A stretch of 64,000 nt of DNA from Odoribacter sp. UBA944 (lineage in GTDB: Bacteria > Bacteroidota > Bacteroidia > Bacteroidales > Marinifilaceae): the NCBI GenBank assembly GCA_002293375.1, contig DBDA01000008.1:1-64000 (forward strand). Direction: 5' to 3'. A model generated the notes under the pieces. The model did not search any database. It was not told where the DNA came from and worked only from the letters and a program-made list of their open reading frames with translations. Both the position numbers and the translations under genes were made by a program. The stretch's first letter is position 1. Each line of letters starts with the position of its first letter. Of this stretch, positions 8,986 through 18,431 are shown piece after piece.

Positions 8986-10347
8986 TTATCCTCCGAAAAG
9001 CTCCCGGCAAAGATCTGAAACTTTCGATACGAAACAGACGGTGATGGCGGGTGTTTTTTTGGCAAAGCCTTTCCGGTTGCCGGAGGGAACATATATCTTC
9101 CCGAACCCCAATTTTTCCGCTTCGGAGATACGCTGATCGATCCGGCTGACGGCGCGGATCTCTCCGGAGAGCCCGACCTCTCCGGCAAATGCCACATTTG
9201 GGGGGACGGGAGCGTCGATGTTGGAAGAGAGTACCGCCATCACGACGGCCAAATCCAATGCCGGATCGCTTACCTTGATGCCTCCGGCAATGTTTAAAAA
9301 AACATCTTTGGCGGCTAAGCGAAAACCTACCCGTTTTTCCAATACGGCCAGCAGCATGTTGAGCCGGCGGGAATCAAATCCGGTAGCGGAGCGCTGGGGA
9401 ACCCCGTACGCGGCGGTCGAAACCAAGGCTTGTACTTCCAGCAGGATGGGACGGATCCCTTCCAGCGTAGCGGAAACAGCCATGCCGCTGAGGCCTTGCC
9501 CGTGGTTGGAGAGCAGCAGTTCCGACGGATTGCTCACCTGCCGCAAACCGGTTTGCATCATCTCGTAAATACCGATCTCAGAGGTGGAACCAAAACGGTT
9601 CTTCATGGATCGCAGGATCCGGTACATGTAGTGTTGGTCTCCCTCAAAATGCAGGACGGTATCGACCATGTGTTCCAGAATCTTGGGCCCGGCCAGTTGG
9701 CCGTCTTTAGTGATGTGGCCGATGAGGATGGTGGAAATGGTGTTCTCTTTGGAAAAGCGCAGCAGGGCATTGGTGCACTCCCGGATTTGCGAGAGGCTTC
9801 CCGGAATGGAATCGATGGTGTCGGTGGCCAACGTTTGAATGGAATCGATAATCAGCACCGAAGGTTCGATGAGCCGGGCCTGCTCCAGGACAATTTCCAA
9901 CGAATTGCCGGAAAGGAACAGGCAGTCGTCGTTCTCACTTTCCAACCGACCAGCACGCATTTTGATCTGGGCGATGCTCTCCTCTCCAGAGACGTAGAGT
10001 ACTTTGCCGCACCGGTTTTGCAGAGCGAATTGAAGGACCAAGGTCGATTTGCCGATCCCCGGCTCTCCCCCCAGCAGGATCATGGAGCCGGGCACCAACC
10101 CGCCCCCCAGTACCCGGTTCAGTTCGTTGTCGCCGGTATCCTGCCGGGCATCCGCATTCGTTTTGATCTCGGATAAACGGAAGGGTTTTGGGGTGGCCTG
10201 TCCAATGGCCCCAGCCGCCTCTTTTTTGCCCCTGACCTCTACTTCCTCTTCAAAGCTGTTCCACTCCCCGCAGGTGGAGCAACGGCCCACCCATTTGGCC
10301 TCTTTGGCTCCGCAATTCTGGCAAACGTATACGGTCTTCGTTTTCAT
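8986..10347 (-). CDS. radA: DNA repair protein RadA
   Basis: A 453-residue RecA-related ATPase that helps process recombination intermediates by driving branch migration. The N-terminal zinc finger has Cys9, Cys12, Cys23 and Cys26 (CQNCG and CSTCGEW). Walker A is GGEPGIGKST (Lys100), the RadA signature KNRFG lies near residue 250, and a Lon-like P domain occupies the C-terminal third. I start at ATG 10347 because MKTKTVYVCQNCG is the normal family start; the in-frame extension to 10410 would overlap the PBP gene. Only four bases separate it from the PBP stop codon, so the two are probably co-transcribed. Confidence 0.95.
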   Translation of the reverse strand: MKTKTVYVCQNCGAKEAKWVGRCSTCGEWNSFEEEVEVRGKKEAAGAIGQATPKPFRLSEIKTNADARQDTGDNELNRVLGGGLVPGSMILLGGEPGIGKSTLVLQFALQNRCGKVLYVSGEESIAQIKMRAGRLESENDDCLFLSGNSLEIVLEQARLIEPSVLIIDSIQTLATDTIDSIPGSLSQIRECTNALLRFSKENTISTILIGHITKDGQLAGPKILEHMVDTVLHFEGDQHYMYRILRSMKNRFGSTSEIGIYEMMQTGLRQVSNPSELLLSNHGQGLSGMAVSATLEGIRPILLEVQALVSTAAYGVPQRSATGFDSRRLNMLLAVLEKRVGFRLAAKDVFLNIAGGIKVSDPALDLAVVMAVLSSNIDAPVPPNVAFAGEVGLSGEIRAVSRIDQRISEAEKLGFGKIYVPSGNRKGFAKKTPAITVCFVSKVSDLCRELFGG

Positions 10348-10351
10348 TACT

Positions 10352-12697
10352 TTAGTAGAATTGTTCGTCGTCTTCCCGGTTGGTTTTCCCGATCCCTTCG
10401 TACAGCGCATCGTCCGACATATCCTCTTCGCAGTTCAGGTTTTGTTGCATGCCGGAAGGGCGTTCGAAAGGACGGGCGGTAAACTTGACCCGGGGATCCC
10501 GAAGTACTTTCGTCAGAAACCGTCCCCAGACCGGCAAAGCCATGGTGGCTCCCTGTCCGTTGCGGAGATCCTGGAAATGAATGGAACGATCCTCCGCACC
10601 GACCCATACCCCACCGACCAGATCCGGCGTAATCGCCATAAACCAGCCGTCGGCATGCGCTTGTGTCGTACCGGTCTTCCCCCCCATCGGGTTCAACAGT
10701 CCGTAGCGCCCCCGCAAACGGGTCCCGGTCCCGGATGTCACCACTCCTTCCAACAGGTTACACATCAGGTAAGCTGTCTGCGCCGTGATTACTTCGCGAC
10801 TCTCTGTCTGAAAACGATCCAATACGTTCCCGTACCGGTCTTCGATGCGGGTAACCAGTATCGGTTTGTTGTGTACCCCTTTGTTGGCATAGATGGAGTA
10901 GGCAGCCGTCATCTCTTTGAGAGAAATTTCCGCCGTCCCCAAGAATACGGAAGGCACCGGATCGATAAAACTATGTATGCCCATTTTATGCGCCATTTGG
11001 GCGACAGCTTGCGGTGTGAACTGTTTCAGTACCCAACCGGAGATGTTGTTCTCAGAGTTGGCCAGGCCCCACCGGAGCGTCACCATTTCTCCCGCCCGCC
11101 GTGTTCCTCCGCGGGGCGTCCACGTTTTGCCGTCCGGAAGAAGAAAGGTTTGGGCAATGTTGGGCACTTTGTCGCACGGCCCAAGGCCCTCCTGCATCGC
11201 CAGCGTATACAAGATCGGTTTGATGGTAGAGCCCACCTGCCGTTTCCCCACGCTGACCATGTCGTACATGAAGTAACGGTAATCAGGGCCCCCCACATAG
11301 GCTTTCACATAGCCCGTCTGCGGCTCCATGGCCATGAACCCCGCCCGGAAGAATGATTTGTAGTATTTCAATGAATCTAACGGCGTCAGCACGGTATCCC
11401 GGGTGCCTTGCCAGGTAAACAGTTGCATCTCAACCGGCTGATCGAACGATTTGCGGATGTCCGCTGCAGATACGCCTGCCTCCCTCATCTGCCGGTACCT
11501 CTCCGAACGGGTGATGGCCCGTTCCAATATCTCTTTTACCTCTTCGTCGGTCAGGTCGTTGGAGAAAGGCGGATTGCGTTTTTCCACCCGTTCTTTGGCA
11601 AAAAGAGGTTGCAACTCTTCGCCCAAATGTTCTGTTACCGCTTCCTCTGCATACTGTTGCATTCGGGAGTTGAGCGTGGTGTGTATTTTCAAGCCGTCGG
11701 CATACAGGTCATATGGAGTACCGTCCGGTTTGGTGTTTTTCCGGCACCACCCGTAAAGCGGATCCTGTTCCCAGGCAATCGAGTCCTGTACGTATTGTTC
11801 TTTGTTCCAGCGGTAGTTGCGGGGATTGGGTTTGTTGGACGTCAGGTAGATGCGCAGGTATTCCCGAAAATAGGTCGCCCGCCCCTCTTTGTGGTCTTCC
11901 CGCTTAAAGTTTATCCCCAATGGCAGCATTTTCAGCGAATCGAACTCCTGCCGCGTGATCTTGTCGTATTTCAGCATTTGGCCCAGTACCACGTTGCGCC
12001 GCTTTTCCGCATTTTCGGGCCTGCGGACCGGATTGTACAGGTGCGGGTTTTTGGCCATGCCGACAAGCATGGCCGCCTCCTCGATCCGCAACGAATCCAG
12101 GGATTTCCGGAAGTAGATTTCCGCAGCGGAATTAATCCCGACGGCTAAATTCAAAAAGTCGAATTTGTTGAGATACATAGTCATGATCTCCTCTTTTGTA
12201 TAGCTTTTTTCCAAGCGCACAGCAATGACCCACTCCCGGAATTTCCGCATAGTCAATTCCAGCATGTTTTGATCGGGATCTCGCGGAAAGAGCATTTTAG
12301 CCAATTGCTGGGTGATGGTGCTGCCGCCCCCGGAGGAGGTGTTGCCGGTTAACAATCCTTTCAGTACCCGGAACAACCCGACAGCGTCGATGCCGCTGTG
12401 GTCGTAAAAACGGATATCTTCTGTGGCCAGGAGCGCTTCTTTGACCGATCCGGGGATTTCTTTGTACTCCGTATACCGGCGGTTTTCGCTTCCCTGGTAG
12501 TAGCGGCTGATCATGATTCCGTCTTCGAAATAGATCTCGGAGGCGAACCGGTTGTTGGGATTTTCCAACTCCTCAAAAGTAGGCATAAACCCTAATTTCC
12601 CCTGGGATATCAGCCAAAAGAACAGGACTGTACAAATCATTCCGGACACAAAAAGGATCCAGAATACACAAAAAAATCTTTTGTACCTCTTAAACAT
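10352..12697 (-). CDS. Class A penicillin-binding protein (PBP1A-like)
   Basis: A 781-residue bifunctional peptidoglycan synthase anchored by one N-terminal helix (about 9-31). The GT51 glycosyltransferase domain has catalytic Glu93 in ATEDIRFYDHSG and the follow-on motif GGSTITQQLAK. The transpeptidase domain has the nucleophile motif STIK (Ser490, Lys493), SEN as the SxN motif, and KTGTTQAHADGWF as the KTG motif. All catalytic elements are present. The length is normal for Bacteroidetes PBP1A. A promoter box lies 27 bases upstream, and radA follows after four bases. Confidence 0.95.
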   Translation of the reverse strand: MFKRYKRFFCVFWILFVSGMICTVLFFWLISQGKLGFMPTFEELENPNNRFASEIYFEDGIMISRYYQGSENRRYTEYKEIPGSVKEALLATEDIRFYDHSGIDAVGLFRVLKGLLTGNTSSGGGSTITQQLAKMLFPRDPDQNMLELTMRKFREWVIAVRLEKSYTKEEIMTMYLNKFDFLNLAVGINSAAEIYFRKSLDSLRIEEAAMLVGMAKNPHLYNPVRRPENAEKRRNVVLGQMLKYDKITRQEFDSLKMLPLGINFKREDHKEGRATYFREYLRIYLTSNKPNPRNYRWNKEQYVQDSIAWEQDPLYGWCRKNTKPDGTPYDLYADGLKIHTTLNSRMQQYAEEAVTEHLGEELQPLFAKERVEKRNPPFSNDLTDEEVKEILERAITRSERYRQMREAGVSAADIRKSFDQPVEMQLFTWQGTRDTVLTPLDSLKYYKSFFRAGFMAMEPQTGYVKAYVGGPDYRYFMYDMVSVGKRQVGSTIKPILYTLAMQEGLGPCDKVPNIAQTFLLPDGKTWTPRGGTRRAGEMVTLRWGLANSENNISGWVLKQFTPQAVAQMAHKMGIHSFIDPVPSVFLGTAEISLKEMTAAYSIYANKGVHNKPILVTRIEDRYGNVLDRFQTESREVITAQTAYLMCNLLEGVVTSGTGTRLRGRYGLLNPMGGKTGTTQAHADGWFMAITPDLVGGVWVGAEDRSIHFQDLRNGQGATMALPVWGRFLTKVLRDPRVKFTARPFERPSGMQQNLNCEEDMSDDALYEGIGKTNREDDEQFY

Positions 12698-12723
12698 GCA
12701 CGTATATATTGATCTTCAACGTG

Positions 12724-12731
12724 CAAAGATA
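12724..12731 (-). promoter_or_regulatory. -7 box of the PBP1A promoter
   Basis: Read on the minus strand this is TATCTTTG, a perfect TAnnTTTG, 27 bases before the PBP start codon. It probably also serves the close downstream genes radA, MFS and hexosaminidase. Confidence 0.6.
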
Positions 12732-12779
12732 ATTGAAATTTATCAACTTTACATTTTTTACAAAGCCGGATAAGATCCT

Positions 12780-13892
12780 TTATGCTGCGGGAACCTCGTA
12801 ATCTTTTCCATACCGGTTACGATCTTTTCGGGTATTTAGGAAGTGACGGGAGTAGACCGGTAATTTCTTCTCCAGGCTCATCCGGGTATGGGTGTCCTCA
12901 CACAAAGCCACCCACCCCCTGCCGAAATTGTTGACATAAGTCATGTTCCCTTCGTGAGTATAACCGAGGGTGTGGGCAAATTCGTGGAAAATGGTATGGG
13001 ACTTGTTCTGGTCGTCCGCGTAGTGACTCAGGTAGCACCATTCGTTGAATCCGAATACCCCTCCTCCGGCCGCAGCCATCCCGTTGATCCCAACGACGTG
13101 CCCGCAATTCAAGGTTTTCAGTGAATAGATCTTTTTCAAAAGTTCACCTGTCTGCACCACTGTTCCCCGGTTGTCGGAGAAGAGGCGTCCTTCGTATTTC
13201 TCCAATTCATGCCGGAAATCATCGGACGAAAACATCACGGACATATTCAGGGTAAGCGCTACAGCTTCCCGGGCATGAGCCGGCAGCAACGGTGTACAGT
13301 GATCTCCCCGGAACTCTCCGAAAGTGATCTCCCAACCGCAGGATGACGAGGTCAATTGCCGGTAAAGCAGATCGTCACACGCTATTTCCAGTTCCAATTT
13401 TGCATAGAAATCCCGCTGGTTCACTTTCAAGTGCACCACTTGCCCGGAACGGGTTACAAATTTTTTTTCCTGTTTTAAGACAGGTAGCTGTTTCCGGATC
13501 TCCGCAAACGGCCGGATCTTTTTAAATTCGGCCAAGCGGAAACTTTCCCGCATTTCCGGCAGGCGTGCCCAGACCACTACATCGTGGATGGGGCGTGGTG
13601 AATAGAACCGCACCAGCAACTCCCCTTTTTTGTCGATGCTGATCTGCAGGGGGCGATTGACCCGGAAGCTCCGCTCTTTTTTGTTGAAGAGGGTTTTGGA
13701 CGGTTCTCCGTTCTGAAGCATGTAAGTTACATCCGAAGAGGCATAATCCGCTTCGGTTACCCGGACCAAACCGTATGTTTCCGTATTCGTACCGGTACCA
13801 TAAGAAGCTGGTATTCCACCACTCCATAAAAAAACTGTCATCCCACAAAAAGCCCAACACCTGACTTTTTTACACCACTTGTTTTTACACAT
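12780..13892 (-). CDS. Predicted exported metzincin-like zinc metalloprotease
   Basis: A 370-residue protein that I recognise only by motif. The zinc site HEFAHTLGYTH (His303, Glu304, His307, Gly310, His313) is a full HExxHxxGxxH, characteristic of metzincin proteases. The first 30 residues are basic then hydrophobic (AFCGMTVFLWSGGIPASYG), consistent with a signal peptide. Residues 35-225 are beta-rich with no domain I can name, so an N-terminal sandwich plus C-terminal protease is likely. Several Cys residues (about 175-275) could form disulfides in the periplasm. The gene is monocistronic, with its own promoter box 72 bases upstream, divergent from argR. Protease activity is inferred; substrates are unknown. 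Confidence 0.7.
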   Translation of the reverse strand: MCKNKWCKKVRCWAFCGMTVFLWSGGIPASYGTGTNTETYGLVRVTEADYASSDVTYMLQNGEPSKTLFNKKERSFRVNRPLQISIDKKGELLVRFYSPRPIHDVVVWARLPEMRESFRLAEFKKIRPFAEIRKQLPVLKQEKKFVTRSGQVVHLKVNQRDFYAKLELEIACDDLLYRQLTSSSCGWEITFGEFRGDHCTPLLPAHAREAVALTLNMSVMFSSDDFRHELEKYEGRLFSDNRGTVVQTGELLKKIYSLKTLNCGHVVGINGMAAAGGGVFGFNEWCYLSHYADDQNKSHTIFHEFAHTLGYTHEGNMTYVNNFGRGWVALCEDTHTRMSLEKKLPVYSRHFLNTRKDRNRYGKDYEVPAA

Positions 13893-13963
13893 ACTCTTTA
13901 CACCTTAACACACGGAAATCACTTTCCGCCACACGTTACACACACGTACACATAAAACGCATA

Positions 13964-13971
13964 CAAATATA
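13964..13971 (-). promoter_or_regulatory. -7 box of the metalloprotease promoter
   Basis: The minus strand reads TATATTTG, a perfect TAnnTTTG, 71 bases before the protease start. It lies in the 180-base divergent region shared with argR. Confidence 0.5.
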
Positions 13972-14049
13972 CTATCGGAAAAGAGCTATTATTCAGCATT
14001 TTGCTTAAAAAAACATAATGTTTCTGTATTCTTTTTCGATAGTATTCTC

Positions 14050-14057
14050 TATATTTG
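14050..14057 (+). promoter_or_regulatory. -7 box of the argR promoter
   Basis: TATATTTG matches TAnnTTTG, 15 bases before ATG 14073. The implied transcript start near 14062-14064 excludes the in-frame TTG at 14055 as the start codon and supports the ATG. Confidence 0.55.
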
Positions 14058-14072
14058 TACAATTTTTGTTGT

Positions 14073-14549
14073 ATGAGAAACAAGACTAAACGCCTGTTGG
14101 CGATCAGAAAATTAATTGAGTCGGAATTAATCTCCTCTCAGGAGGAGTTGATCTTCCAACTCAAGGGGTTCGGTATGGAAACGACCCAAAGCACCCTTTC
14201 CAGAGATCTGAAATTTATGAAGGTGGCCAAGATCCCCCACAAGGAGAAAGGGTATATTTACATCATACCGGAGAATATCAACGAACAGAAGGAGGAGAAA
14301 ATTTCTTCCATCATTACGGATGCTATTCTCAGTATTGATTTTTCCGGCAATATGGCGGTAATCAAAACACTTCCGGGCTATGCCAATGCCGTAACAGTAC
14401 TGATCGACAGTGAAAATTATTTCGAGATACTGGGAACCATCGCCGGTGAAGATACCATTTTTATGGTGTTACGGGAAGGTGTCAGCCGCATCGAATTGGT
14501 GGAGGTGTTGACTTCCGTACATCCGGGTATCCGCTTGCTTTACAAGTAG
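14073..14549 (+). CDS. argR: Arginine repressor ArgR
   Basis: A 158-residue arginine-responsive regulator. The N-terminal winged helix includes STLSRDLKFMKVAKIP, the family DNA-recognition stretch. The C-terminal oligomerisation and arginine-binding domain ends with the IAGEDTIFMVLREG segment, matching the GDDT-type arginine-binding region with IAGEDT. ArgR hexamers bind ARG boxes with arginine as co-repressor. No arginine biosynthesis gene lies in the window; the neighbours are pantothenate genes on the same strand with a separate promoter region, so its targets are elsewhere. Length is normal. Confidence 0.93.
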   Translation: MRNKTKRLLAIRKLIESELISSQEELIFQLKGFGMETTQSTLSRDLKFMKVAKIPHKEKGYIYIIPENINEQKEEKISSIITDAILSIDFSGNMAVIKTLPGYANAVTVLIDSENYFEILGTIAGEDTIFMVLREGVSRIELVEVLTSVHPGIRLLYK

Positions 14550-14643
14550 ACGAGGCATACCTCCGGACGGAGTTTTCCGGGGTTTTGTTCATTTTATCGA
14601 AAATAGTTCGTAAACTTGCACCCCGGTTTGCAAATGTGGATGC

Positions 14644-15483
14644 ATGGAAATTACATATACCAGAAAAGAACTGAACTCTCTGATCTCTATTCTAAAGGGA
14701 CAAGGCAAAATCATCGGTTTCGTGCCTACGATGGGAGCACTTCACGAGGGCCATTTGTCGTTGATCGGAAAGTCAAAGGAGCTGTGCGACGTAACGGTTT
14801 CCAGTGTTTTTGTTAATCCCACTCAATTTAATGATTCCGAAGACTTAAAACGATATCCGCGTACACCCGAAAAGGATGCGGAGATGCTGGAAAAGGTCGG
14901 GTGTGATGTGGTATTTTTTCCTACTGTCGAGGAGGTGTATCCGGAAAAAGATACCCGGATATTTGATTTCGGACATTTGGATAGCGTTATGGAGGGCGCC
15001 AAGCGCCCCGGACATTTCAATGGGGTCGGCCAAGTGGTTAGCAGGTTGTTCGACATGGTGGTTCCCCACAAGGCGTTTTTCGGGATGAAGGATTTTCAAC
15101 AGATCGCTGTGATCAAAGAGATGGTGCGGCAGTTGAACTATCCGGTTGAAATTGTCTCCTGCCCGATCGTCCGGGAAGAGAACGGTTTGGCCATGAGTTC
15201 CAGAAACCACCTCTTAGATCCGGAACAGCGCAAAAATGTCCCCCACATATATGCAACTCTGAAAAAAGCTCGTAACTTAGCAGCTGAAATGAACGTTACT
15301 GATCTGAAGCAATGGATCGCTGACACCATTGACGGTAATCCTTTTCTGAAAACAGAATATGTTGATATCGTGGATGATACGACGCTTCGGATTGTAAAAG
15401 AGTGGAGCGATCCGGGCCGAAAAGTAGCCTGTGTTGCTGTTTATGCCGACAAGATACGGCTAATCGATAATATCGTTTTTTAA
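14644..15483 (+). CDS. panC: Pantothenate synthetase PanC
   Basis: A 279-residue cytoplasmic ligase that joins pantoate and beta-alanine using ATP, the last step to pantothenate. The nucleotide-binding PTMGALHEGHLSL (HIGH-like), SVFVNPTQFN, GMKDFQQ and MSSRNHLL motifs are all present. A weaker promoter-like TAAACTTG (one mismatch to TAnnTTTG) sits at 14611-14618. panD follows 37 bases downstream; together they supply beta-alanine and use it, a classic functional pair for coenzyme A synthesis. Confidence 0.96.
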   Translation: MEITYTRKELNSLISILKGQGKIIGFVPTMGALHEGHLSLIGKSKELCDVTVSSVFVNPTQFNDSEDLKRYPRTPEKDAEMLEKVGCDVVFFPTVEEVYPEKDTRIFDFGHLDSVMEGAKRPGHFNGVGQVVSRLFDMVVPHKAFFGMKDFQQIAVIKEMVRQLNYPVEIVSCPIVREENGLAMSSRNHLLDPEQRKNVPHIYATLKKARNLAAEMNVTDLKQWIADTIDGNPFLKTEYVDIVDDTTLRIVKEWSDPGRKVACVAVYADKIRLIDNIVF

Positions 15484-15520
15484 TTTTAACCGACGCTTAG
15501 CAGTTTAAGATTACTACGGA

Positions 15521-15871
15521 ATGTTTATCGAAGTTGTAAAATCAAAAATTCACCAAGCGACCGTAACGGAAGCCAACCTGCAGTATGTGGGGAGTGTGAC
15601 CATAGATGTTGCTTTGATGGAAGCTGCCAATATCATTGAAAATGAAAAGGTGCAGATCGTCAATGTCAACAACGGGGAGAGAATCGAAACTTATGTCATC
15701 CGTGGGGAACGGAATTCCGGCGTTGTTTGTCTGAACGGACCGGCCGCCCGGAAATGCGCCGTGGGCGATGTGGTCATTATCATTTCATACGCCTCCATGG
15801 ATTTCGAAGAGGCCAAACAACACATTCCTACTCTGGTTTTCCCCGATACCTCTACAAACCGGCTTATCTGA
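15521..15871 (+). CDS. panD: Aspartate 1-decarboxylase PanD proenzyme
   Basis: A 116-residue pyruvoyl-dependent enzyme making beta-alanine from aspartate. The self-cleavage site is visible as YVGSVTID, with cleavage expected between Gly24 and Ser25; Ser25 becomes the pyruvoyl cofactor. The following [17 protein letters not shown] and [19 protein letters not shown] segments are family-typical. It follows panC and supplies its substrate. A likely terminator lies about 120 bases downstream. Confidence 0.96.
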   Translation: MFIEVVKSKIHQATVTEANLQYVGSVTIDVALMEAANIIENEKVQIVNVNNGERIETYVIRGERNSGVVCLNGPAARKCAVGDVVIIISYASMDFEEAKQHIPTLVFPDTSTNRLI

Positions 15872-16378
15872 TTTCTTAGAATTTTAGCCGTGATCTCTTT
15901 TCTGATAAAATTCCCCAGTCGCATATCATGCCATTTCAGAGATAAAATTTGTTGGCGACCCGTTCGAAGTTGTCAGCCGGATTGTTGAAAAAAAAGAGAA
16001 ATAAATCGCTTCTCTTTTTTGGAATTCCGGATAAAAAAATCAATGTGGAACTCTTTTTCTCTTTTCAAAAAATCAATTCCCGTTTCTTTCAGAAAGTCCG
16101 GACAAATTACCAACAATTTTAATCAAAGGACAATCGATTTTTTATTACCGGATCATCAGATTGACTATTGTTGATAACAACCATTTATTTATTGATTCTG
16201 AGTCTATTATTCTTTCTTACGATTGTTGAAAAACAGTTGATAAATGGAGAAAAACTCGAAATACAACAAATTTCGGAATTACTTTTCCCCGTTTCCACAA
16301 TCTATTATCATCAATATGAAATTTAAAGAATAAAAAGATAAAATAATTATAAGCTGTTTGTCCAATCCATCCAATGTG
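15872..16378. other. AT-rich intergenic region without a gene
   Basis: About 500 bases with no credible reading frame. It holds an A/T-flanked hairpin at 15990-16020, a TTGTT-GAT-AACAA inverted repeat at 16168-16180, and three loose matches to the DnaA box: 16169-16177 (TGTTGATAA, one mismatch on the reverse complement), 16235-16243 and 16291-16299 (two mismatches each). The right end runs into the flippase promoter. The DnaA-box reading is weak in AT-rich DNA. Confidence 0.4.
15990..16020 (+). terminator. Hairpin terminator after panD
   Basis: AAAAAAGAGAA and TTCTCTTTTTT form a perfect 11-bp inverted repeat with a 9-base loop. The stem is AT-rich, but the A-tract and T-tract on the arms fit an intrinsic terminator working mainly on the plus-strand pan transcript. 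Confidence 0.55.
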
Positions 16379-16386
16379 TACCTTTG
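16379..16386 (+). promoter_or_regulatory. Flippase promoter, -7 box with upstream TTTG
   Basis: TACCTTTG is a perfect TAnnTTTG, with TTTG at 16357-16360, 18 bases upstream, as a possible -33 element. The implied start near 16393 lies after the in-frame ATG at 16374, which rules out that codon and supports ATG 16413. Confidence 0.65.
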
Positions 16387-16412
16387 CGACGTATAAGAAA
16401 AATTCTATTGGA

Positions 16413-17906
16413 ATGAATCCATTAAAAAAACTTGCCGGAGAGACTGTCATATATGGTTTTTCGACCATTCTTGCCCGTTTTATCAATTGGTTGCTGAATC
16501 CACTATATACCGAACTGTTCCCGGCAGAAGAGTATGGCGTTGTGATCAACTTGATGTCTTATATGGCATTGTTGACCGTATTGCTGACGTATGGTACGGA
16601 AACCGGTTTTTTTCGCTTTGCCACGACGGAAAATAAAAACAACGTATTTTCTACCCTGATGACCTCGCTCTCCTGTACAACCTTGTTGTTTATCGGACTT
16701 TTTTTCGTCTGGATGGATCATATCGCCGTTTTTTTAGATTTAACGAACCACAAAGAGTATCTGGTCTTATTGGTATTGACGCTGGTGATTGATGTGATGA
16801 ATTCCATTCCTTTTGCATTACTGCGGTTGGAAGGAAGGCCGGTTCGGTTTGGCTTGATCAAACTGATCAATATTGGGATCAATATTGGGTGTAACCTCTT
16901 CTTTCTTCTGTTGTGTCCGTGGTTGGAACGTATGGGGATTTCTCTTCCGTTTTACGATCCGAAAGGAGGGATTATTTACGTGTTCATCTCCTACCTGATT
17001 GCTACTGTGATAACCTCTTTTCTATTATTGCCTTATATGGTAAGATTTCGTTTTTACTTCTCTTTCGGGTTGTTAAAAAATATTCTGATCTACTCTTTTC
17101 CCATCCTGATCGTCAGTTTAGCTGGTATGATCAATTTACAGGGGGATAAAATATTGATGCCTAAAATATTGGGGCAGATGATGAGTTCGGAGGAAGCCAA
17201 AGCCGTAACCGGTATTTACGGGGCTAATTATAAATTAGCCCTAATCATGTATATTTTTACCCAGGGGTTCCGGTATGCTTTTGAGCCGTTTTTCTTTAGT
17301 TATTCCAGAAATGAGGATTCAAAGAAGGTCTACCGGAATGTCTTTCTCTATTTTACCGGATTTGGTTTGGTGATCTTTCTGGGAATTATGTATTGGTTGG
17401 ATATTCTTCAATACTTGATTAGTAAAGAGTATAGGGTTGGGTTGGTAATTATTCCATGGGTATTGCTGGCCAACCTGTTCCAGGGAATGTATTACTCCCT
17501 TTCGTTGTGGTACAAATTGACGGATAAAACCGTTTATGGCGCTTGTATGGCGATTACGGGAAGTGTAATTTCTGTTTCCATGAATGTATGGTTTTTACCG
17601 GTGATGGGATATATGGCATCTGCTTATGCCGTCTTTACCTGTTTTTTGGTGATGTGTATTTTATCTTTGTGGTTGGGAAAGAGATATTACCACATCAGTT
17701 ACAATATTGGAAAGATTCTTTTGTATTTTTTTGTAGCTCTTCTATTTTATTGGATCGGTAAAAGAATCACGTTTGACAATGATTGGGTGACCTGTCTTTC
17801 TAGAACTCCTTTGTTGCTACTGTTTATTTTTATTTTTATCCGGATAGAGATGAAGTTTTTGATGAGCAGGGAATTTGTGCATAAAATGTTTCACAAAAAA
17901 AAGTAG
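16413..17906 (+). CDS. Polysaccharide/lipid-linked oligosaccharide flippase (Wzx/MATE-like)
   Basis: A 497-residue inner-membrane protein with about 14 hydrophobic helices, of the polysaccharide-biosynthesis flippase family in the MOP superfamily. The start MNPLKKLAGETVIYGFSTILARFINW is typical, since the family begins with a short basic stretch before helix 1. Such proteins flip undecaprenyl-linked glycans or lipid II-like intermediates to the periplasmic face. No glycosyltransferase cluster surrounds it, so it is not part of an O-antigen or capsule locus here. It is a lone, probably core gene, and could serve S-layer, LPS or general glycoprotein assembly. The exact substrate is unknown. Confidence 0.85.
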   Translation: MNPLKKLAGETVIYGFSTILARFINWLLNPLYTELFPAEEYGVVINLMSYMALLTVLLTYGTETGFFRFATTENKNNVFSTLMTSLSCTTLLFIGLFFVWMDHIAVFLDLTNHKEYLVLLVLTLVIDVMNSIPFALLRLEGRPVRFGLIKLINIGINIGCNLFFLLLCPWLERMGISLPFYDPKGGIIYVFISYLIATVITSFLLLPYMVRFRFYFSFGLLKNILIYSFPILIVSLAGMINLQGDKILMPKILGQMMSSEEAKAVTGIYGANYKLALIMYIFTQGFRYAFEPFFFSYSRNEDSKKVYRNVFLYFTGFGLVIFLGIMYWLDILQYLISKEYRVGLVIIPWVLLANLFQGMYYSLSLWYKLTDKTVYGACMAITGSVISVSMNVWFLPVMGYMASAYAVFTCFLVMCILSLWLGKRYYHISYNIGKILLYFFVALLFYWIGKRITFDNDWVTCLSRTPLLLLFIFIFIRIEMKFLMSREFVHKMFHKKK

Positions 17907-17914
17907 TATCTTTG
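17907..17914 (+). promoter_or_regulatory. -7 box for the dut operon
   Basis: TATCTTTG is a perfect TAnnTTTG beginning one base after the flippase stop codon. It gives a leader of about 50 bases before dut. Confidence 0.6.
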
Positions 17915-17969
17915 TTGATCCCTGTAAGTTGGAACGTTTTATGTAGCAACTGAAAACAAAACACAACAT

Positions 17970-18404
17970 ATGAAAATAAAGGTAGTAAACAGATCCAAAC
18001 ACCCGTTACCTGAGTATAAGACAATCTGTTCTGCCGGTGTGGATATCCGGGCGAATCTTTCCGAAACTGTTGTATTGAGGTCATTAGAACGGAGATTGAT
18101 ACCAACCGGTCTGTTCATAGAGTTACCGGCCGGTTACGAAGCCCAGATACGTCCCAGAAGTGGATTGGCATTAAACGAAGGTTTGGGGGTACTGAACACT
18201 CCCGGAACCATAGATGCCGATTATAGGGGAGAGATCGGTGTTATTGTGATAAACCTTTCCGATCGGGTGATCAGTATAAACGATGGGGACCGGATTTGCC
18301 AGATGGTGATCAATAAGATCGAACAGGCCGAGTGGGTGAGTGTAGATACGTTGGAGGAGACATACCGGGGGAGCGGAGGATTCGGACATACCGGAAAGAA
18401 ATAA
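17970..18404 (+). CDS. dut: Deoxyuridine 5'-triphosphate nucleotidohydrolase (dUTPase)
   Basis: A 144-residue trimeric dUTPase that hydrolyses dUTP to dUMP and pyrophosphate, keeping uracil out of DNA and feeding dTMP synthesis. All five family motifs are present: [42 protein letters not shown], and [10 protein letters not shown] at the C terminus, which closes over the active site. It heads a run continuing 27 bases later with the TPR gene. Confidence 0.96.
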   Translation: MKIKVVNRSKHPLPEYKTICSAGVDIRANLSETVVLRSLERRLIPTGLFIELPAGYEAQIRPRSGLALNEGLGVLNTPGTIDADYRGEIGVIVINLSDRVISINDGDRICQMVINKIEQAEWVSVDTLEETYRGSGGFGHTGKK

Positions 18405-18431
18405 TATATCAATCCGCTAATTTTAAGGAGT

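Noticed and set aside
10049..11356. 435-codon open frame on the plus strand opposite radA and the PBP gene
   Set aside because: It is antisense to two well-supported genes and has no recognisable domain; long shadow frames are common in GC-balanced coding DNA.
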